From positions 186,001-250,000 of the forward strand of contig NZ_JAPKNH010000003.1 in NCBI RefSeq assembly GCF_026344005.1: a DNA stretch of 64,000 bases. The letters run 5' to 3'. The notes beneath the pieces are model-generated. The model saw nothing but the letters and a program-made list of their open reading frames with translations, made no database searches and was not told the DNA's origin. The translations under genes were made by a program, and so were the position numbers. Source of the DNA: Kaistia terrae (GTDB lineage Bacteria; Pseudomonadota; Alphaproteobacteria; Rhizobiales; Kaistiaceae). How positions within the stretch are numbered: the stretch's first letter is position 1; the number at the start of each line of letters is the position of its first letter. Below are positions 35,028 through 44,268 of the stretch, in pieces.

Positions 35028-35200
35028 CGTCATCCCGGCGAAAGCCGGGATCCATGCCCGCCGAAATCGCAGAACTGACCCACATTTCCATGGCCGGTGT
35101 TTATGGGCCCCGGCCTGCGCCGGGGCGACGGAGCGTGCACCGCAGGGTGAAGTATGGATCGGCTGTCCGTCTTTCCTCACCTCTCCCTGAGGGAGAGGTG
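35028..35200. repeat. Two intergenic palindromes: CGTCATCCC block and CTCTCCCTGAGGGAGAG block
   Basis: At 35028-35055 a hairpin CATCCCGGC/GCCGGGATC is related to the 30383 and 60264 repeats. At 35177-35200 is the palindrome CCTCTCCCTGAGGGAGAGG, also found at 37522 and 37622. Together they fill the 427-bp gap between the small lipoprotein gene and the PF08013 gene; nothing coding is seen there. Confidence 0.75.
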
Positions 35201-35215
35201 AAGGGCAATGCGTGC

Positions 35216-36493
35216 CTAACCCGGCCGGCAGGCGCGGCCATAAAGCTGTAGCATCCGCGTCACGCCGCGCTCCAGCAGCGCCTCGGCTGTGGCGGCGCAT
35301 TCGCCGCTGCGCACGGCTTCCGCATCCTCGGGCAAGAACTGCGCAACCAGCGGTTCCGGGATCGTCCGGCCCTTCAGCGTCGCCATCAGTTTTGCCACGG
35401 CCCGCTCGGCCTGCTCATGCGGCCAGTAATAGCGGATGCGGTCGCTGTAGCTGTAATGGCGCAGCACATGCTGCTCGTCCGGCGTGCCGGGATAATAGCG
35501 CTGCCAATAGTTCGGCTCGGCCAGCATCAGCGCTTCCATGGCGTTGGCCAGCGCCCGGTCGCCATAGGAAGCATCCAACTCCGACGCGATCAGGTCGAGA
35601 CCATAAAGCGTCTGGCGCAGCGCGAAGGTGAGGCCCGGGCCCACTTTCAGGATCGGGAAGCCGTCGCGGACCAGCGTCGCGAGGGCTGCTTCCGGCTGAT
35701 AGTCGGTCGAATGCGCCTCGAACACGAACTGCGTCTCGTCGCCGAGCACGGCGATCAACTCGCGCGCGCGCTCGGGCCGGTAGACCACGACCTTGTCATG
35801 GCCGAACTCGACGCCGGGCTGCACGACGAGGCCGATGACGCGGCCGAAGGCCTCGGTCAGACCGGCTTCGGCGAAGACGCGACGGTGGGTGGCGATGGTC
35901 TTCTTCGCGGCGTCGGCGTGGGTCGGCGGCACATCGTCGAGATCGTGCAGGGCGCCGCCGGGCGTCGGCACTTCCGTGCCGATGATGTAGACCGGCAGCG
36001 TCAGTCCGTCCGCCTTCGCCGTCGCCTCAGCCACTTTCGCGAGCCGCGCCGCGCGATGCGCTGTCGTCTCGTCGTCGAGGCCTTCCGGCTCGCCGGCGCA
36101 GCCCATGCTGGCGTCGAGATGGATTTTCGTGAAGCCGGCGGCAACATAGGCCGCCACCATAATCTCGGCCTTGGCCAACGCCTCCTCTGCCGGCAGGCTG
36201 CGCCACGGATTGGGACCGAGATGGTCGCCGCCCAGGATCAGCTTCGTCGTGTCGAAGCCTACCTCAGCGGCGATGCCTTCGACGAAGCGGCGGAAGTCGG
36301 CCGGCCTCATGCCGGTATAGCCGCCCTCGTGATTGACCTGATTGCAGGTCGCCTCGATCAGCACGACGGTATTGGTGCGCAGACCCTCGCGCAAAGTCGC
36401 GCGGATAACCGAGGGATGGGCCGAGCAGACGGAGGTGATGCCCTGAGTGCGGCCAGCCTGATAATCGCGGGCGAGTTCGGTCAGAAGGCTCAT
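35216..36493 (-). CDS. PF08013 protein (GatZ/KbaZ-like), probable D-tagatose-6-phosphate 4-epimerase
   Basis: A 425-aa protein of the family often named tagatose-bisphosphate aldolase subunit GatZ/KbaZ. In Agrobacterium a stand-alone member was shown to epimerise D-tagatose 6-phosphate to D-fructose 6-phosphate. Here too there is no GatY/KbaY aldolase, and the neighbour is a PfkB kinase, so the epimerase role is the better inference. Motifs: GITSVCSAHPSVIRA, GGDHLGPNPWRSLPAEEAL, KIHLDASMGC, VEFGHDKVVVY and FEAHSTDYQP. ATG at 36493 overlaps the kinase stop (ATGA), so they are coupled. Confidence 0.87.
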   Translation of the reverse strand: MSLLTELARDYQAGRTQGITSVCSAHPSVIRATLREGLRTNTVVLIEATCNQVNHEGGYTGMRPADFRRFVEGIAAEVGFDTTKLILGGDHLGPNPWRSLPAEEALAKAEIMVAAYVAAGFTKIHLDASMGCAGEPEGLDDETTAHRAARLAKVAEATAKADGLTLPVYIIGTEVPTPGGALHDLDDVPPTHADAAKKTIATHRRVFAEAGLTEAFGRVIGLVVQPGVEFGHDKVVVYRPERARELIAVLGDETQFVFEAHSTDYQPEAALATLVRDGFPILKVGPGLTFALRQTLYGLDLIASELDASYGDRALANAMEALMLAEPNYWQRYYPGTPDEQHVLRHYSYSDRIRYYWPHEQAERAVAKLMATLKGRTIPEPLVAQFLPEDAEAVRSGECAATAEALLERGVTRMLQLYGRACRPG

Positions 36494-37449
36494 CAGGCAG
36501 CTCCCACCGGCGTCGCGGCAATGAAGGCGTCGAGTTCGGCGAAGGACGAGGTGCCCTCCATCGGTCCCTTCACGGTGACGGTGCGCGCGCCGGCGGCGTT
36601 GGCATAGCGCAGGCAATCCTCGACCGGCTTGCCGAGGCGTCGGGCGACGAGGAAGGTGGCGCCAAAACTGTCGCCGGCGCCGGTCGGGTCGATCTCCTCG
36701 ACGACGAAGCCGGGAACGTCGGTCCGGCCGTTTCGGTCAAAATGGCTGGCACCGGCCTTGCCGCGCTTCAGCACGATTTCCTGGACGCCGGCATCGAGCA
36801 ACGCCGCGATGGCGCGGCCCTCGTCGGCCTCGCCGGAGAACAGCGACAGCTCCTCGCCCGAGGGCAGGAACAGATCGGTCGCCGCCAGCACGGTTTGGAA
36901 CGCCGCCTTGCCGGCGGGATCGCGCAGCATCTCGACGCGGATGTTGGGATCGAACGATACCGTGCCGCCGCGCGCCTTGATGGCGGGGATCGACGCGCTG
37001 ACCATGCCGAACACGGCCGGAACCGGCAGGCCGGAGCCCATGACGTGCAGGTGCCCCGCCTCGGCCAGCACGGCCTGCGCCTCCGGCGTCGCGTCGATGC
37101 GGCCGGCGGCGCTGTCGCGCATGTTGAAGACGAAATCGCGGCCGCCATCGGGGCGATAGCGGACGAACGCGCTGCCGGTGGCCGCCCCCGGATGGATGGC
37201 GACGGCCGAGACGTCGACGCCGTCCTGCTTGAGCCGGTCGAGATTGACGGTGCCGAAATCATCGTCGCCGACGGCCGAGACGATCGCCGCCGGATGGCCG
37301 AGCTTGCCGACCTGGTCGATGAAGATCGCCGGCGCCCCGCTCGGGAACGGACCGATCAGGGTCTGGGCCTCGAGAAAGCCATGGCCGAGCGTGGTCGCCA
37401 TGATCTCGACGAGGATCTCGCCGATAGTGACGATCTTGCCTTCAATCAT
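36493..37449 (-). CDS. PfkB-family sugar kinase, probable D-tagatose kinase
   Basis: A 318-aa ribokinase-type kinase. It opens with [15 protein letters not shown], has [15 protein letters not shown], and the catalytic [17 protein letters not shown] with the base Asp and anion hole. Next to a PF08013 gene, the closest described parallel is the Agrobacterium D-tagatose kinase, which makes D-tagatose 6-phosphate. The end [15 protein letters not shown] fits the family. It overlaps the epimerase gene by 1 base in the ATGA arrangement and lies downstream of the ROK regulator. Confidence 0.85.
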   Translation of the reverse strand: MIEGKIVTIGEILVEIMATTLGHGFLEAQTLIGPFPSGAPAIFIDQVGKLGHPAAIVSAVGDDDFGTVNLDRLKQDGVDVSAVAIHPGAATGSAFVRYRPDGGRDFVFNMRDSAAGRIDATPEAQAVLAEAGHLHVMGSGLPVPAVFGMVSASIPAIKARGGTVSFDPNIRVEMLRDPAGKAAFQTVLAATDLFLPSGEELSLFSGEADEGRAIAALLDAGVQEIVLKRGKAGASHFDRNGRTDVPGFVVEEIDPTGAGDSFGATFLVARRLGKPVEDCLRYANAAGARTVTVKGPMEGTSSFAELDAFIAATPVGAA

Positions 37450-37521
37450 ACTCTTCGCCCCTCCCTGGGCTCGCCCGCCTGGAGCAGGTTAGCTTTGCGT
37501 CCAACAGGCTCGTATTTCTTC

Positions 37522-37642
37522 ATCTCTCCCTGAGGGAGAGGTCGACGGCAGAAGGCCGGCGGGTGAGGGTTTACGGCCTCACCGGATAGTTCCCTAAACC
37601 CTCACCCGGAGCTTCGCTCCGACCTCTCCCTCAGGGAGAGGT
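37522..37642. repeat. Composite inverted repeat, CTCTCCCTGAGGGAGAG family
   Basis: About 120 bp with a CTCTCCCT(G/C)AGGGAGAG palindrome at each end and an inner perfect inverted pair GGGTGAGGGTTTA/TAAACCCTCACCC. Lies between the ROK regulator and kinase genes. It could fold into one long hairpin and weaken transcription between the two. Confidence 0.82.
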
Positions 37643-37693
37643 AAGTAAGCAGATCCCTATCCATCGATCTCCATACAGGGCCGAAAGCCCACG

Positions 37694-38926
37694 TCACGTC
37701 TGAAACAAAGTGATCGGCTGCGCGCTCGCATAGATCGCGCTCTCGTCGATGGAGAACATGCGCTGATGCATGATGAGCGCGCCACCGAGCGCCGGCCCTT
37801 CCAGGCCAAGCGCCGAGACCTCTATCCTCGGCATCGGAAAGCCTTCGAGGAATTCGCGCCGCATGCCGGCCTCGACTTCCTCCGCGACGAAACGGAACAG
37901 CGGCGCCACCGTGCCGCCGAGGATGATCACGCCGGGGTTGAGCACGCTCGAAAGCTGAATCAGGCCGATGGCGAGGCCACCGCCCCATTCGCGCGCCGTG
38001 CGGATCGCGGCCGGATCGCCGGCTTCCAGCGCCGCGATCAACTGGTCGAGATCGGCGGAAGCCTCGGCGCCATTGGCGCGATAGCGCGCCAGCACGGCGT
38101 CCTTGCCGATATAGCTTTCGAGATGACCCGGCTTGTGGCGGCCGGCATAGAAGCCCTCGCTGCCAAGCACGATCTGGCCGAATTCGCCGGCAAAACCGGA
38201 CGAGCCGCGGAACAGCCGCCCGCCAATGACGATGCCGCCGCCGGCGCCGTTCTCGATCAGCAAGAAGGCGACGGTCTCGGCGCTGTGCGAGGTGTCGCGA
38301 TAGGTTTCGGCGATGGCAAAGGCGTTGGCGTCGTTCTCGATCGAGACCGCCAGCTCCAGCTGCGGAAAACGGGCGGCGAGACGCTGCGTGATCAGCGTCT
38401 TCAGGTCGACGTCGCGCCAGCCGATGATCAGCGCGTTCAGCACCTTGCCGTCGGCATCGAGCAGCGCCGGCAAGGTCACGCATAGGCCACGGATCTGCGC
38501 CTGGTCCGGCAGGCCGTCGATCACTTCGCCGATCATCGCGGCGATGCGGTCGATGCCCGCTTCCAGCGGCTGCTGATGGGTCGGGAATGGCGTGGAAACG
38601 CGCCGAATCTCGTTGGCGCAGAGGTCGATGGCGACGACCGTCAGCCGGTCGACGCCGATCTCGGCGCCCAGGAAGGTCGCGCCGGCCGGATCGATCTCGA
38701 TGTTGATGCCCGGTCGCCCGGTCTTGGCGGCGTTCTCGCCGCGACCGCCATTCGGCAGTTCGACGACGAGCGCATCGGCCATCAGATTGGTGATGATGTG
38801 GCCGGTCGTCGACCGGTTGAGGCCGAGCATGCGCGCCAGATCGGCCCGGCTCATTCCCCCGCTGCGAAACAACGCATTGAGCGCCCGGATTTCGTTGAGG
38901 TAGCGGACGGATTGAGGGGTTGCCAA
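37694..38926 (-). CDS. ROK-family transcriptional regulator lacking the zinc motif
   Basis: A 410-aa NagC/Mlc/XylR-type repressor. N-terminal winged HTH (MSRADLARMLGLNRSTTGHI at about 27-46), then a ROK domain with GAEIGVDRLTVVAIDLCANE, IENDANAFAIAE and LLIENGAGGGIVIGG. The ROK zinc motif CxCGxxGCxE is absent: the same place reads GSEGFYAGRHKPGHLESYIG. The start is uncertain; TTG at 38926 gives the usual length, although the frame is open up to 39223. It is in the same orientation as the sugar importer and the kinase, so it probably controls this locus. Confidence 0.83.
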   Translation of the reverse strand: MATPQSVRYLNEIRALNALFRSGGMSRADLARMLGLNRSTTGHIITNLMADALVVELPNGGRGENAAKTGRPGINIEIDPAGATFLGAEIGVDRLTVVAIDLCANEIRRVSTPFPTHQQPLEAGIDRIAAMIGEVIDGLPDQAQIRGLCVTLPALLDADGKVLNALIIGWRDVDLKTLITQRLAARFPQLELAVSIENDANAFAIAETYRDTSHSAETVAFLLIENGAGGGIVIGGRLFRGSSGFAGEFGQIVLGSEGFYAGRHKPGHLESYIGKDAVLARYRANGAEASADLDQLIAALEAGDPAAIRTAREWGGGLAIGLIQLSSVLNPGVIILGGTVAPLFRFVAEEVEAGMRREFLEGFPMPRIEVSALGLEGPALGGALIMHQRMFSIDESAIYASAQPITLFQT

Positions 38927-39000
38927 GATCTGGGACTCATTCTGAAACGACTTGGAGGCTCCAAAGCGAAAGGTCGTTAGGCCTTTCGACCGGAGTAGAG

Positions 39001-39022
39001 GGAGGCGGTCGAAACCGCCTCC
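39001..39022 (-). other. UUCG-capped hairpin after binding-protein gene, system 3
   Basis: Perfect 9-bp stem GGAGGCGGT/ACCGCCTCC with a TTCG loop on the coding strand, 38 bp after the binding-protein stop. No T run. Confidence 0.7.
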
Positions 39023-39059
39023 CCTTGGCGTACACGCAGCGACAGTGCGCTGCGCTTGA

Positions 39060-40079
39060 TTACTGGGTCTTGCGCATGGAGAGAAGGGCGTCGACGTTGT
39101 CGAGCGTGACCGGGATCCACGGCACGGAGTAATGCTGCTGCTTGCCGCCTTCCCAGGCCAGCTTGCCGCCATTGACGTCCCAGACCTTGGCCTGCGGCTT
39201 GTAGTCGGGCTGCTTGGCAGCAAGCGCCAGGTCGATGGCGCCCTGGGCCTGTGCGTCGGCGTCCTGAAGCGTCGACATCATCTCGCCGCGCTTGACCGCG
39301 AGCAGAGCGTCGGTGACGCCGTCGACGCCGGCGACCGGGATCGTCTTCGGGTCGAGGCCGTGCGCCTTGATGGCTTCGAGCGCGCCGATGGCGATCTCGT
39401 CATTCTCGCCGATGACGCCGTTGATCTGGCCGGCATGGGCGGTCAGCCAGTTTTCCATCAGCGACAGGGCCTCGGCGCGCGACCAGTTGGCGGTCTTCTG
39501 CTCGAGAACCTTGATGTCCGGATAGTCCTTAAGGGTCTCTTCGATACCCTGAAGGCGCTGCACCTGGGCCGACTGGCCGATCATGCCTTCGCCGATGACG
39601 ACGTTGCCCTTGCCGCCCATCTTGTCGAACACGGACTTGGCCAGCAGCTTACCGGCTTCGATGTCGTTCGAGGCGATGTAGGCGTTGTAGAGGTCGGTGT
39701 TCGAGATCAGCGTGTTCGAGCCGATGACGGTGATACCGGCATCCTTGGCGCGCTGCACGGGATCGTTGCCGGCGTCGATGTCGACCGGCACGAAGACGAT
39801 CGCGTCATACTTCTCGCTGATCGCGGTGTCGAACTGGTTCGACTGGGTCAGCGCGTCCATGCGGCCGTCGAGGACGGTCAGCTTGACGGTGCCGTCCTTG
39901 ACCAGCGGATGCTGGTTGGCGGCATTGGCCCAGAGCACGTTGAATTCCGTGTCGAGGCTCTGCACGACGGCAGCGATGCGAACCGGATCGGCAGCCGCAG
40001 CCTGACCGATCGTCAGGGCTGCGAGACCGACGCCGGCCAGCATGGCCAGGCCGCGACGGGTAAAGGTGGTAAGTGCCAT
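39060..40079 (-). CDS. Sugar ABC transporter substrate-binding protein, system 3
   Basis: A 339-aa periplasmic ribose-type binding protein with Sec signal (LAMLAGVGLAALTIGQAAAA). Mature parts: VRIAAVVQSLDTEFNVLWAN, YDAIVFVPVDIDAGNDP, GVIGENDEIAIGALEAIKAHG and VAGVDGVTDALLAVKRGEM. Third gene of the ATPase-permease-binding protein operon, 60 bp after the permease, with its own AGGGAGGAAACC ribosome site. Context suggests a hexitol or ketose such as altritol, galactitol or tagatose as ligand. Confidence 0.9.
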   Translation of the reverse strand: MALTTFTRRGLAMLAGVGLAALTIGQAAAADPVRIAAVVQSLDTEFNVLWANAANQHPLVKDGTVKLTVLDGRMDALTQSNQFDTAISEKYDAIVFVPVDIDAGNDPVQRAKDAGITVIGSNTLISNTDLYNAYIASNDIEAGKLLAKSVFDKMGGKGNVVIGEGMIGQSAQVQRLQGIEETLKDYPDIKVLEQKTANWSRAEALSLMENWLTAHAGQINGVIGENDEIAIGALEAIKAHGLDPKTIPVAGVDGVTDALLAVKRGEMMSTLQDADAQAQGAIDLALAAKQPDYKPQAKVWDVNGGKLAWEGGKQQHYSVPWIPVTLDNVDALLSMRKTQ

Positions 40080-40139
40080 TATAGGTTTCCTCCCTCAGTC
40101 ATAGCTCTGTATTCCCGCGTGGCTGGCACGCGGATCCCA

Positions 40140-41126
40140 TCAAGGATTCATGTTTCTGGAGCGGTCGATCAGGACGGCGACGACGATGATCGCGCCCTTG
40201 ATGATCTGCTGGTAGTAGGACGACACGCCCATCAGATCGAGACCGTTCGAGATGACGCCGATGATCAGCGCGCCGATCAGCGTGTAGACCACCGAGCCGA
40301 CGCCGCCGGTCAGCGAGGTGCCGCCGATGACGACCGCGGCGATCGCGTCGAGTTCGTAGCCGAGGCCCGCCTGCGGCAGCGCCGAGGTGGTGCGAGCCGT
40401 CAGGATCATGCCGGCGAGACCGGCCAGCGCGCCCATCAGCAGATAGGCCGAGAAGATCACCGTGCGGGTCGGGATGCCGCTGGTCTTGGCGCTTTTCACA
40501 TTGCCGCCGACGGCATAGATCCAGCGGCCATAGACCGTGTAGCGCAGCGTGATCCAGGCGGCGATGAAGACGATCGCGAAGATGATGACCGGGACCGGGA
40601 TGCCGGCGATGAAGCCCTGCCCGAGCCAGCGGAATTCCGGGCTCAGATTGGGGATCGGCCTGCCGTTCGAATAGAGCAGCGTCGCGCCGCGCGCCATTGA
40701 CAGCATGCCGAGCGTGACGACGAAGGCCGGCACCGAGAAGCGGGCGATCAGCGTGCCGTTGAAGGCGCCGAACAGCGCGCCGACGCCAACGGCGGCGAAG
40801 AAGGCGATGGCCGGATTATACGGATCCGCGCCGGTGACAAGGCTGCCGGCGACGACGCCGGTCAGCGCCAGCACCGAGCCGATCGAAAGATCGATGCCGC
40901 CGGTCAGGATCACAAAGGTCATGCCGATGGCGAGGATGCCGTTGATCGACACCTGCCGCAGCACGTTCATCAGGTTTCCGCTCGACAGGAAGTTCGGATG
41001 CGCGAACGACAGGATCACGAACAGGATGATGAACGACAGCAGGATGCCGTAGCGCGACAGAAACCGGCCGATCGCCTGGTTTCGGGCTCCGGCAGCGCCG
41101 GCGGTGGTGGTGAGTTCGGTTGACAT
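40140..41126 (-). CDS. Sugar ABC transporter permease (RbsC type), system 3
   Basis: A 328-aa permease with about nine or ten helices. Conserved GMTFVILTGGIDLSIGSVLAL and AIAAVVIGGTSLTGGVGSV are present. It starts 17 bp after the ATPase stop. The N-terminus has a polar, Ala/Thr-rich stretch of about 27 residues before the first helix. Confidence 0.92.
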   Translation of the reverse strand: MSTELTTTAGAAGARNQAIGRFLSRYGILLSFIILFVILSFAHPNFLSSGNLMNVLRQVSINGILAIGMTFVILTGGIDLSIGSVLALTGVVAGSLVTGADPYNPAIAFFAAVGVGALFGAFNGTLIARFSVPAFVVTLGMLSMARGATLLYSNGRPIPNLSPEFRWLGQGFIAGIPVPVIIFAIVFIAAWITLRYTVYGRWIYAVGGNVKSAKTSGIPTRTVIFSAYLLMGALAGLAGMILTARTTSALPQAGLGYELDAIAAVVIGGTSLTGGVGSVVYTLIGALIIGVISNGLDLMGVSSYYQQIIKGAIIVVAVLIDRSRNMNP

Positions 41127-41143
41127 GGAGGCGCCTCGGTCGC

Positions 41144-42775
41144 TCAGCTTGCCAGATGGACGAGCGCCTCTTGGGTCGCAGCCGCGCCCTTGAGTTCGCC
41201 CGCGATCCGCCCGCGCCGGAACACAAGGATCCGGTCGGCGTTGGCGAGAATTTCAGGAATTTCGGAAGAGATCATCAGCACGGAATTGCCGGCAGCTGCG
41301 AAGGCGGAGAGGAAGGCATAGACCTCCCGCTTGGCGCCCTCGTCGATGCCACGGGTCGGCTCGTCGCAGATCAGGATCTTCGGCTCGGTCTCGACGCAGC
41401 GCGCCAGCACGACCTTCTGCTGGTTGCCGCCGGAAAGGCTCTGGACCGGCAGGTCACGCGAGGCGGTGCGGATCCGGAAGCGGGCGATCTGCGCGTCGAC
41501 ATTCGCCGCGACCTTCTTGCCGTCGACGAAGCCCAGCTTCGAGAACTGGTCGAGTGCTGCGAGAACCACGTTCTCCGACACGCTGGAAGTCAGGACCAGG
41601 CCCGTCTCCTTGCGATCCTCGGTAACGATGGCGATGCCGTTCGAAAGCGCGTCCGATGGCGAGCGGATCTCAACCGGCTTGCCCTCGATCTTGACCGTGC
41701 CGGCATCCTTCGGCGCGTTGCCGTAAAGCGCGTTGGCGAACTCGCTGCGGCCGGCGCCCATCAGCCCGTACAGGCCGAGGATTTCGCCCTTGGCGAGATC
41801 GAGGGAGATATCCTCGAACTGGCCGTGGAGGGCGAAGCCGGAAACCGAGATCATCGGCTCGCCGGTGCTGGTGCTGGCACGGGCTTCCTGGTCGCGCAGG
41901 TCGCGGCCGACGATCAGCGAGATCAGCCGTTGGCGGTCGATATCGACAAGATCGCCCGCCTCGATGAAGCGGCCATCGCGGAACACCGTGTAGCTGTCAG
42001 CAATGGAAAAAATGTCGGTCAGGCGGTGCGAGACATAGATGATGCCGACGCCCTGATCCTGCAGCGAGCGGATCGCGGCGAACAGGGTAGCCGCTTCCTT
42101 CTCGCCGATCGCCGAGGTCGGTTCATCCATGATCAGGATGTCGCTCTCGCGGCTGATCGCCTTGGCGATCTCGACCAGCTGGATCTTTGCAACGGAGAGC
42201 GAGCGCATGGTGACGCGGGCGTCGATGTCGAAGCCGAGACGGGCGAAGAGAGCAGCCGCATCCGCTTCCATCTTCGCCTTGTCGGCGAACCAGCCCATCC
42301 GGCGCGGCTCGCGACCGAGATAGATGTTCTCGGCCACGGTCATGTCGAGGACCGGGCTCAGCTCCTGGGTGATGATCGCGATGCCGTCGGCCAGCGCCTC
42401 GGCGGCCGAGCTGTAATGGACGACCTTGCCCTTGACCATGACCGTGCCGGCATCGGCGCGGTGCAGGCCCATCAGGATATTGAGAAAGGTCGACTTGCCG
42501 GCGCCATTGCCGCCGCAGAGCGCATGGACACTGCCGCGCTTCAGTCGGATACGCCCATCGACCAGCGCCGGAACGCCGGCGAATGCCTTGGAAATGCTGG
42601 TGGCGGCGAGGAGTAGATCCGCATCGTTGACGACGCCCTTTTCGGACACGGTCTGCGATATGGAGGCTGGCGGAACAAGGACGTGATGCGCCTGTTCCGG
42701 CTTGCCCTCACCAAGGGAGGCAGGCTCGGCCACTACGACGTTTCTCCCGGTTGATCGGAGCTCTATGGCTCCCAT
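41144..42775 (-). CDS. Sugar ABC transporter ATPase (RbsA type, double domain), system 3
   Basis: A 543-aa double ABC protein. Walker A is GGNGAGKS (88-95), one residue changed from the common GENGAGKS; Walker B ILIMDEP; the C-terminal domain has GLMGAGRSE and signature LSGGNQQKVVLARCV. Compared with the other two ATPases here it has about 45 extra N-terminal residues, probably disordered, so the start could be further in. ATG at 42775 is used; a TTG at 42799 is in frame. First gene of its operon. Confidence 0.9.
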   Translation of the reverse strand: MGAIELRSTGRNVVVAEPASLGEGKPEQAHHVLVPPASISQTVSEKGVVNDADLLLAATSISKAFAGVPALVDGRIRLKRGSVHALCGGNGAGKSTFLNILMGLHRADAGTVMVKGKVVHYSSAAEALADGIAIITQELSPVLDMTVAENIYLGREPRRMGWFADKAKMEADAAALFARLGFDIDARVTMRSLSVAKIQLVEIAKAISRESDILIMDEPTSAIGEKEAATLFAAIRSLQDQGVGIIYVSHRLTDIFSIADSYTVFRDGRFIEAGDLVDIDRQRLISLIVGRDLRDQEARASTSTGEPMISVSGFALHGQFEDISLDLAKGEILGLYGLMGAGRSEFANALYGNAPKDAGTVKIEGKPVEIRSPSDALSNGIAIVTEDRKETGLVLTSSVSENVVLAALDQFSKLGFVDGKKVAANVDAQIARFRIRTASRDLPVQSLSGGNQQKVVLARCVETEPKILICDEPTRGIDEGAKREVYAFLSAFAAAGNSVLMISSEIPEILANADRILVFRRGRIAGELKGAAATQEALVHLAS

Positions 42776-43164
42776 TCTTTTTGTTCGTTGCGACACCAAA
42801 CATATTTGTCTGGTTTTGCGGAGTCAACCTGCCGTCAGGATATGTCGGCGGGCGAATGAAGGTATTTTGAAATTCGAAACACAAGGCGGCCAGTAAGATG
42901 AAATCATCTCGCGCATCGCTTGCACCAGGCGACGCAATAAACTGAAAAACAAGAAGATTGGCCGAAATGGCGACCTCCCTCCCCGCGGCCAGGATCGGGT
43001 TCGGCGCCAACATCCGGACGGCTCGCCGGCCGGGAAAAACCCGGAAAGGATGGATGGCAGCCATAACAGGCGCCATCCATCAAGGTGCGGTTCGCCCCCG
43101 GGAGGAGGGATAGGACGAACCGCTATTCGGGGCAGCCAGGGGTCAGCCGCCCCCTGCCCTTAAA
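42776..43164. other. Intergenic region upstream of ABC system 3, no gene seen
   Basis: 389 bp between the ATPase start and the stop of the epimerase gene, both read on the minus strand. It contains the palindrome at 42796-42813 and, next to the epimerase stop, an inverted repeat GCGGTTCG/CGAACCGC (43087-43094, 43116-43123) that may end the epimerase transcript. The middle is AT-richer than average and should carry the promoter of the importer operon. Confidence 0.55.
42796..42813. promoter_or_regulatory. Candidate operator CCAAACATATTTGTCTGG
   Basis: An 18-bp palindrome with 7 of 9 pairs matching, about 20 bp upstream of the ATPase start. It shares AAACA and TTTGT elements with the site at 44126. 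ROK repressors of the NagC/Mlc type bind AT-rich inverted repeats with TTT/AAA cores, so the regulator at 37694 is the likely binder. Confidence 0.45.
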
Positions 43165-44049
43165 TCAGAGCGAACGAGCGGTCACGGCCTTGCGGGCGGA
43201 CTCGCCGATGCGAGCCTCGATATAGGCCTTGGCCAGGCGAGCCACCTCGACATTGTCGGTCCAGGTGTTGCGCCAGATCGCGCAGGTGATCGACAGGTCC
43301 TTGTCGACCACTTCCGTCGAGAAGCTCTCGAAGGTGATCCAGTCCTGGTAGTCGATCTCGAGCAGCGCGTCGAAGATCGCCGAGAAGTTGATCACGCCGG
43401 AGCCGAGGAAGCCACGGTTGCTCTCGCCGATGTGGAAGTAGCCGAGCTTCTTGCCGGCGGTGCGCAGCGCCTGGACAGGATCCGCTTCCTCGATGTTCAT
43501 GTGGAAGGTGTCGAGGTGCAGGAAGATGTTGTCCGAGCCGGACTGCTCGATGAAGGCGAGACCCTGCGCGGTGGTGTTGAGCAGGTTGCTCTCGAAGCGG
43601 TTGACGACTTCGAGGTTCATCGAGACGCCGGCAGCCTTGCCGATGTCAGCAGCGCGGGCGAGCGCCGCGACGCTGTTGTCCCAGCCCTTCTGGGTCGGCA
43701 GGCTCTGATACTTGGTGTGGGCGGAGAAGATGATACCGCCGAGCTTCGAGCCGCCGAGATCGCGGGTGATCGAGATGGCTTCGGCCAGCAGAGCCTCGCC
43801 GCGCTTCACGACGGCCGGATCTTCCGACGAGACGTCGTGATCGAGCGGCAGGCCCATGGTGACAACGACCTTGAGGCCGTAGTCCTGCAGCCGCTTGGCG
43901 AGCCAGTTGACGTCGAACTTCTTCGGGTCGAGGCGCGGGAACTCGATCAGGCCGTAGCCGAGGTCATGCGACTTCTTCATCGCGCCCTCGAGGTCTTCCT
44001 GCGTCGTGCCGCCGGTCCAGACGAACGAATGAATGCCAAGCTTCTTCAT
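43165..44049 (-). CDS. Ketose 3-epimerase (D-tagatose/D-allulose 3-epimerase family)
   Basis: A 294-aa TIM-barrel epimerase. Strong likeness to Agrobacterium D-psicose (allulose) 3-epimerase: LEVVNRFESNLLNT, LDTFHMNIEEAD and KLGYFHIGESNRG. The four metal/catalytic residues are E147, D180, H206 and E241 (ITFESF). It inverts C3 of ketohexoses or ketopentoses such as tagatose, allulose or L-ribulose, in the cytoplasm with Mn or Co. It is divergent from two SDR genes, with a palindrome in the shared region, and lies upstream of the importer. Confidence 0.88.
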   Translation of the reverse strand: MKKLGIHSFVWTGGTTQEDLEGAMKKSHDLGYGLIEFPRLDPKKFDVNWLAKRLQDYGLKVVVTMGLPLDHDVSSEDPAVVKRGEALLAEAISITRDLGGSKLGGIIFSAHTKYQSLPTQKGWDNSVAALARAADIGKAAGVSMNLEVVNRFESNLLNTTAQGLAFIEQSGSDNIFLHLDTFHMNIEEADPVQALRTAGKKLGYFHIGESNRGFLGSGVINFSAIFDALLEIDYQDWITFESFSTEVVDKDLSITCAIWRNTWTDNVEVARLAKAYIEARIGESARKAVTARSL

Positions 44050-44125
44050 CAGCGTTTCCTCACGGTTCCATCGCCGTACCGACTTCCGGCCGGGTCGACA
44101 TGCTCTGCGATTTCATCATCGCTTA

Positions 44126-44150
44126 TTTGTTGGCAGTAGCAGCAAACAAA
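44126..44150. promoter_or_regulatory. Candidate operator TTTGTTGGC-N7-GCAAACAAA
   Basis: Inverted repeat with 8 of 9 matching pairs and a 7-bp gap, in the divergent region between the ketose 3-epimerase and SDR genes. Its TTTGTT/AACAAA halves fit the ROK repressor style and resemble the palindrome at 42796. Confidence 0.45.
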
Positions 44151-44268
44151 CTTGCTTTCAAGCGGGGAGCGGGGCTAGTTTGATGAAACGCGCCGCCACG
44201 AACGAGCGGCGATCAGCCATGCGCCCCTCCCGGACATGAGGTTCGGAGCGGCTTTGGGAGGAAACAGA

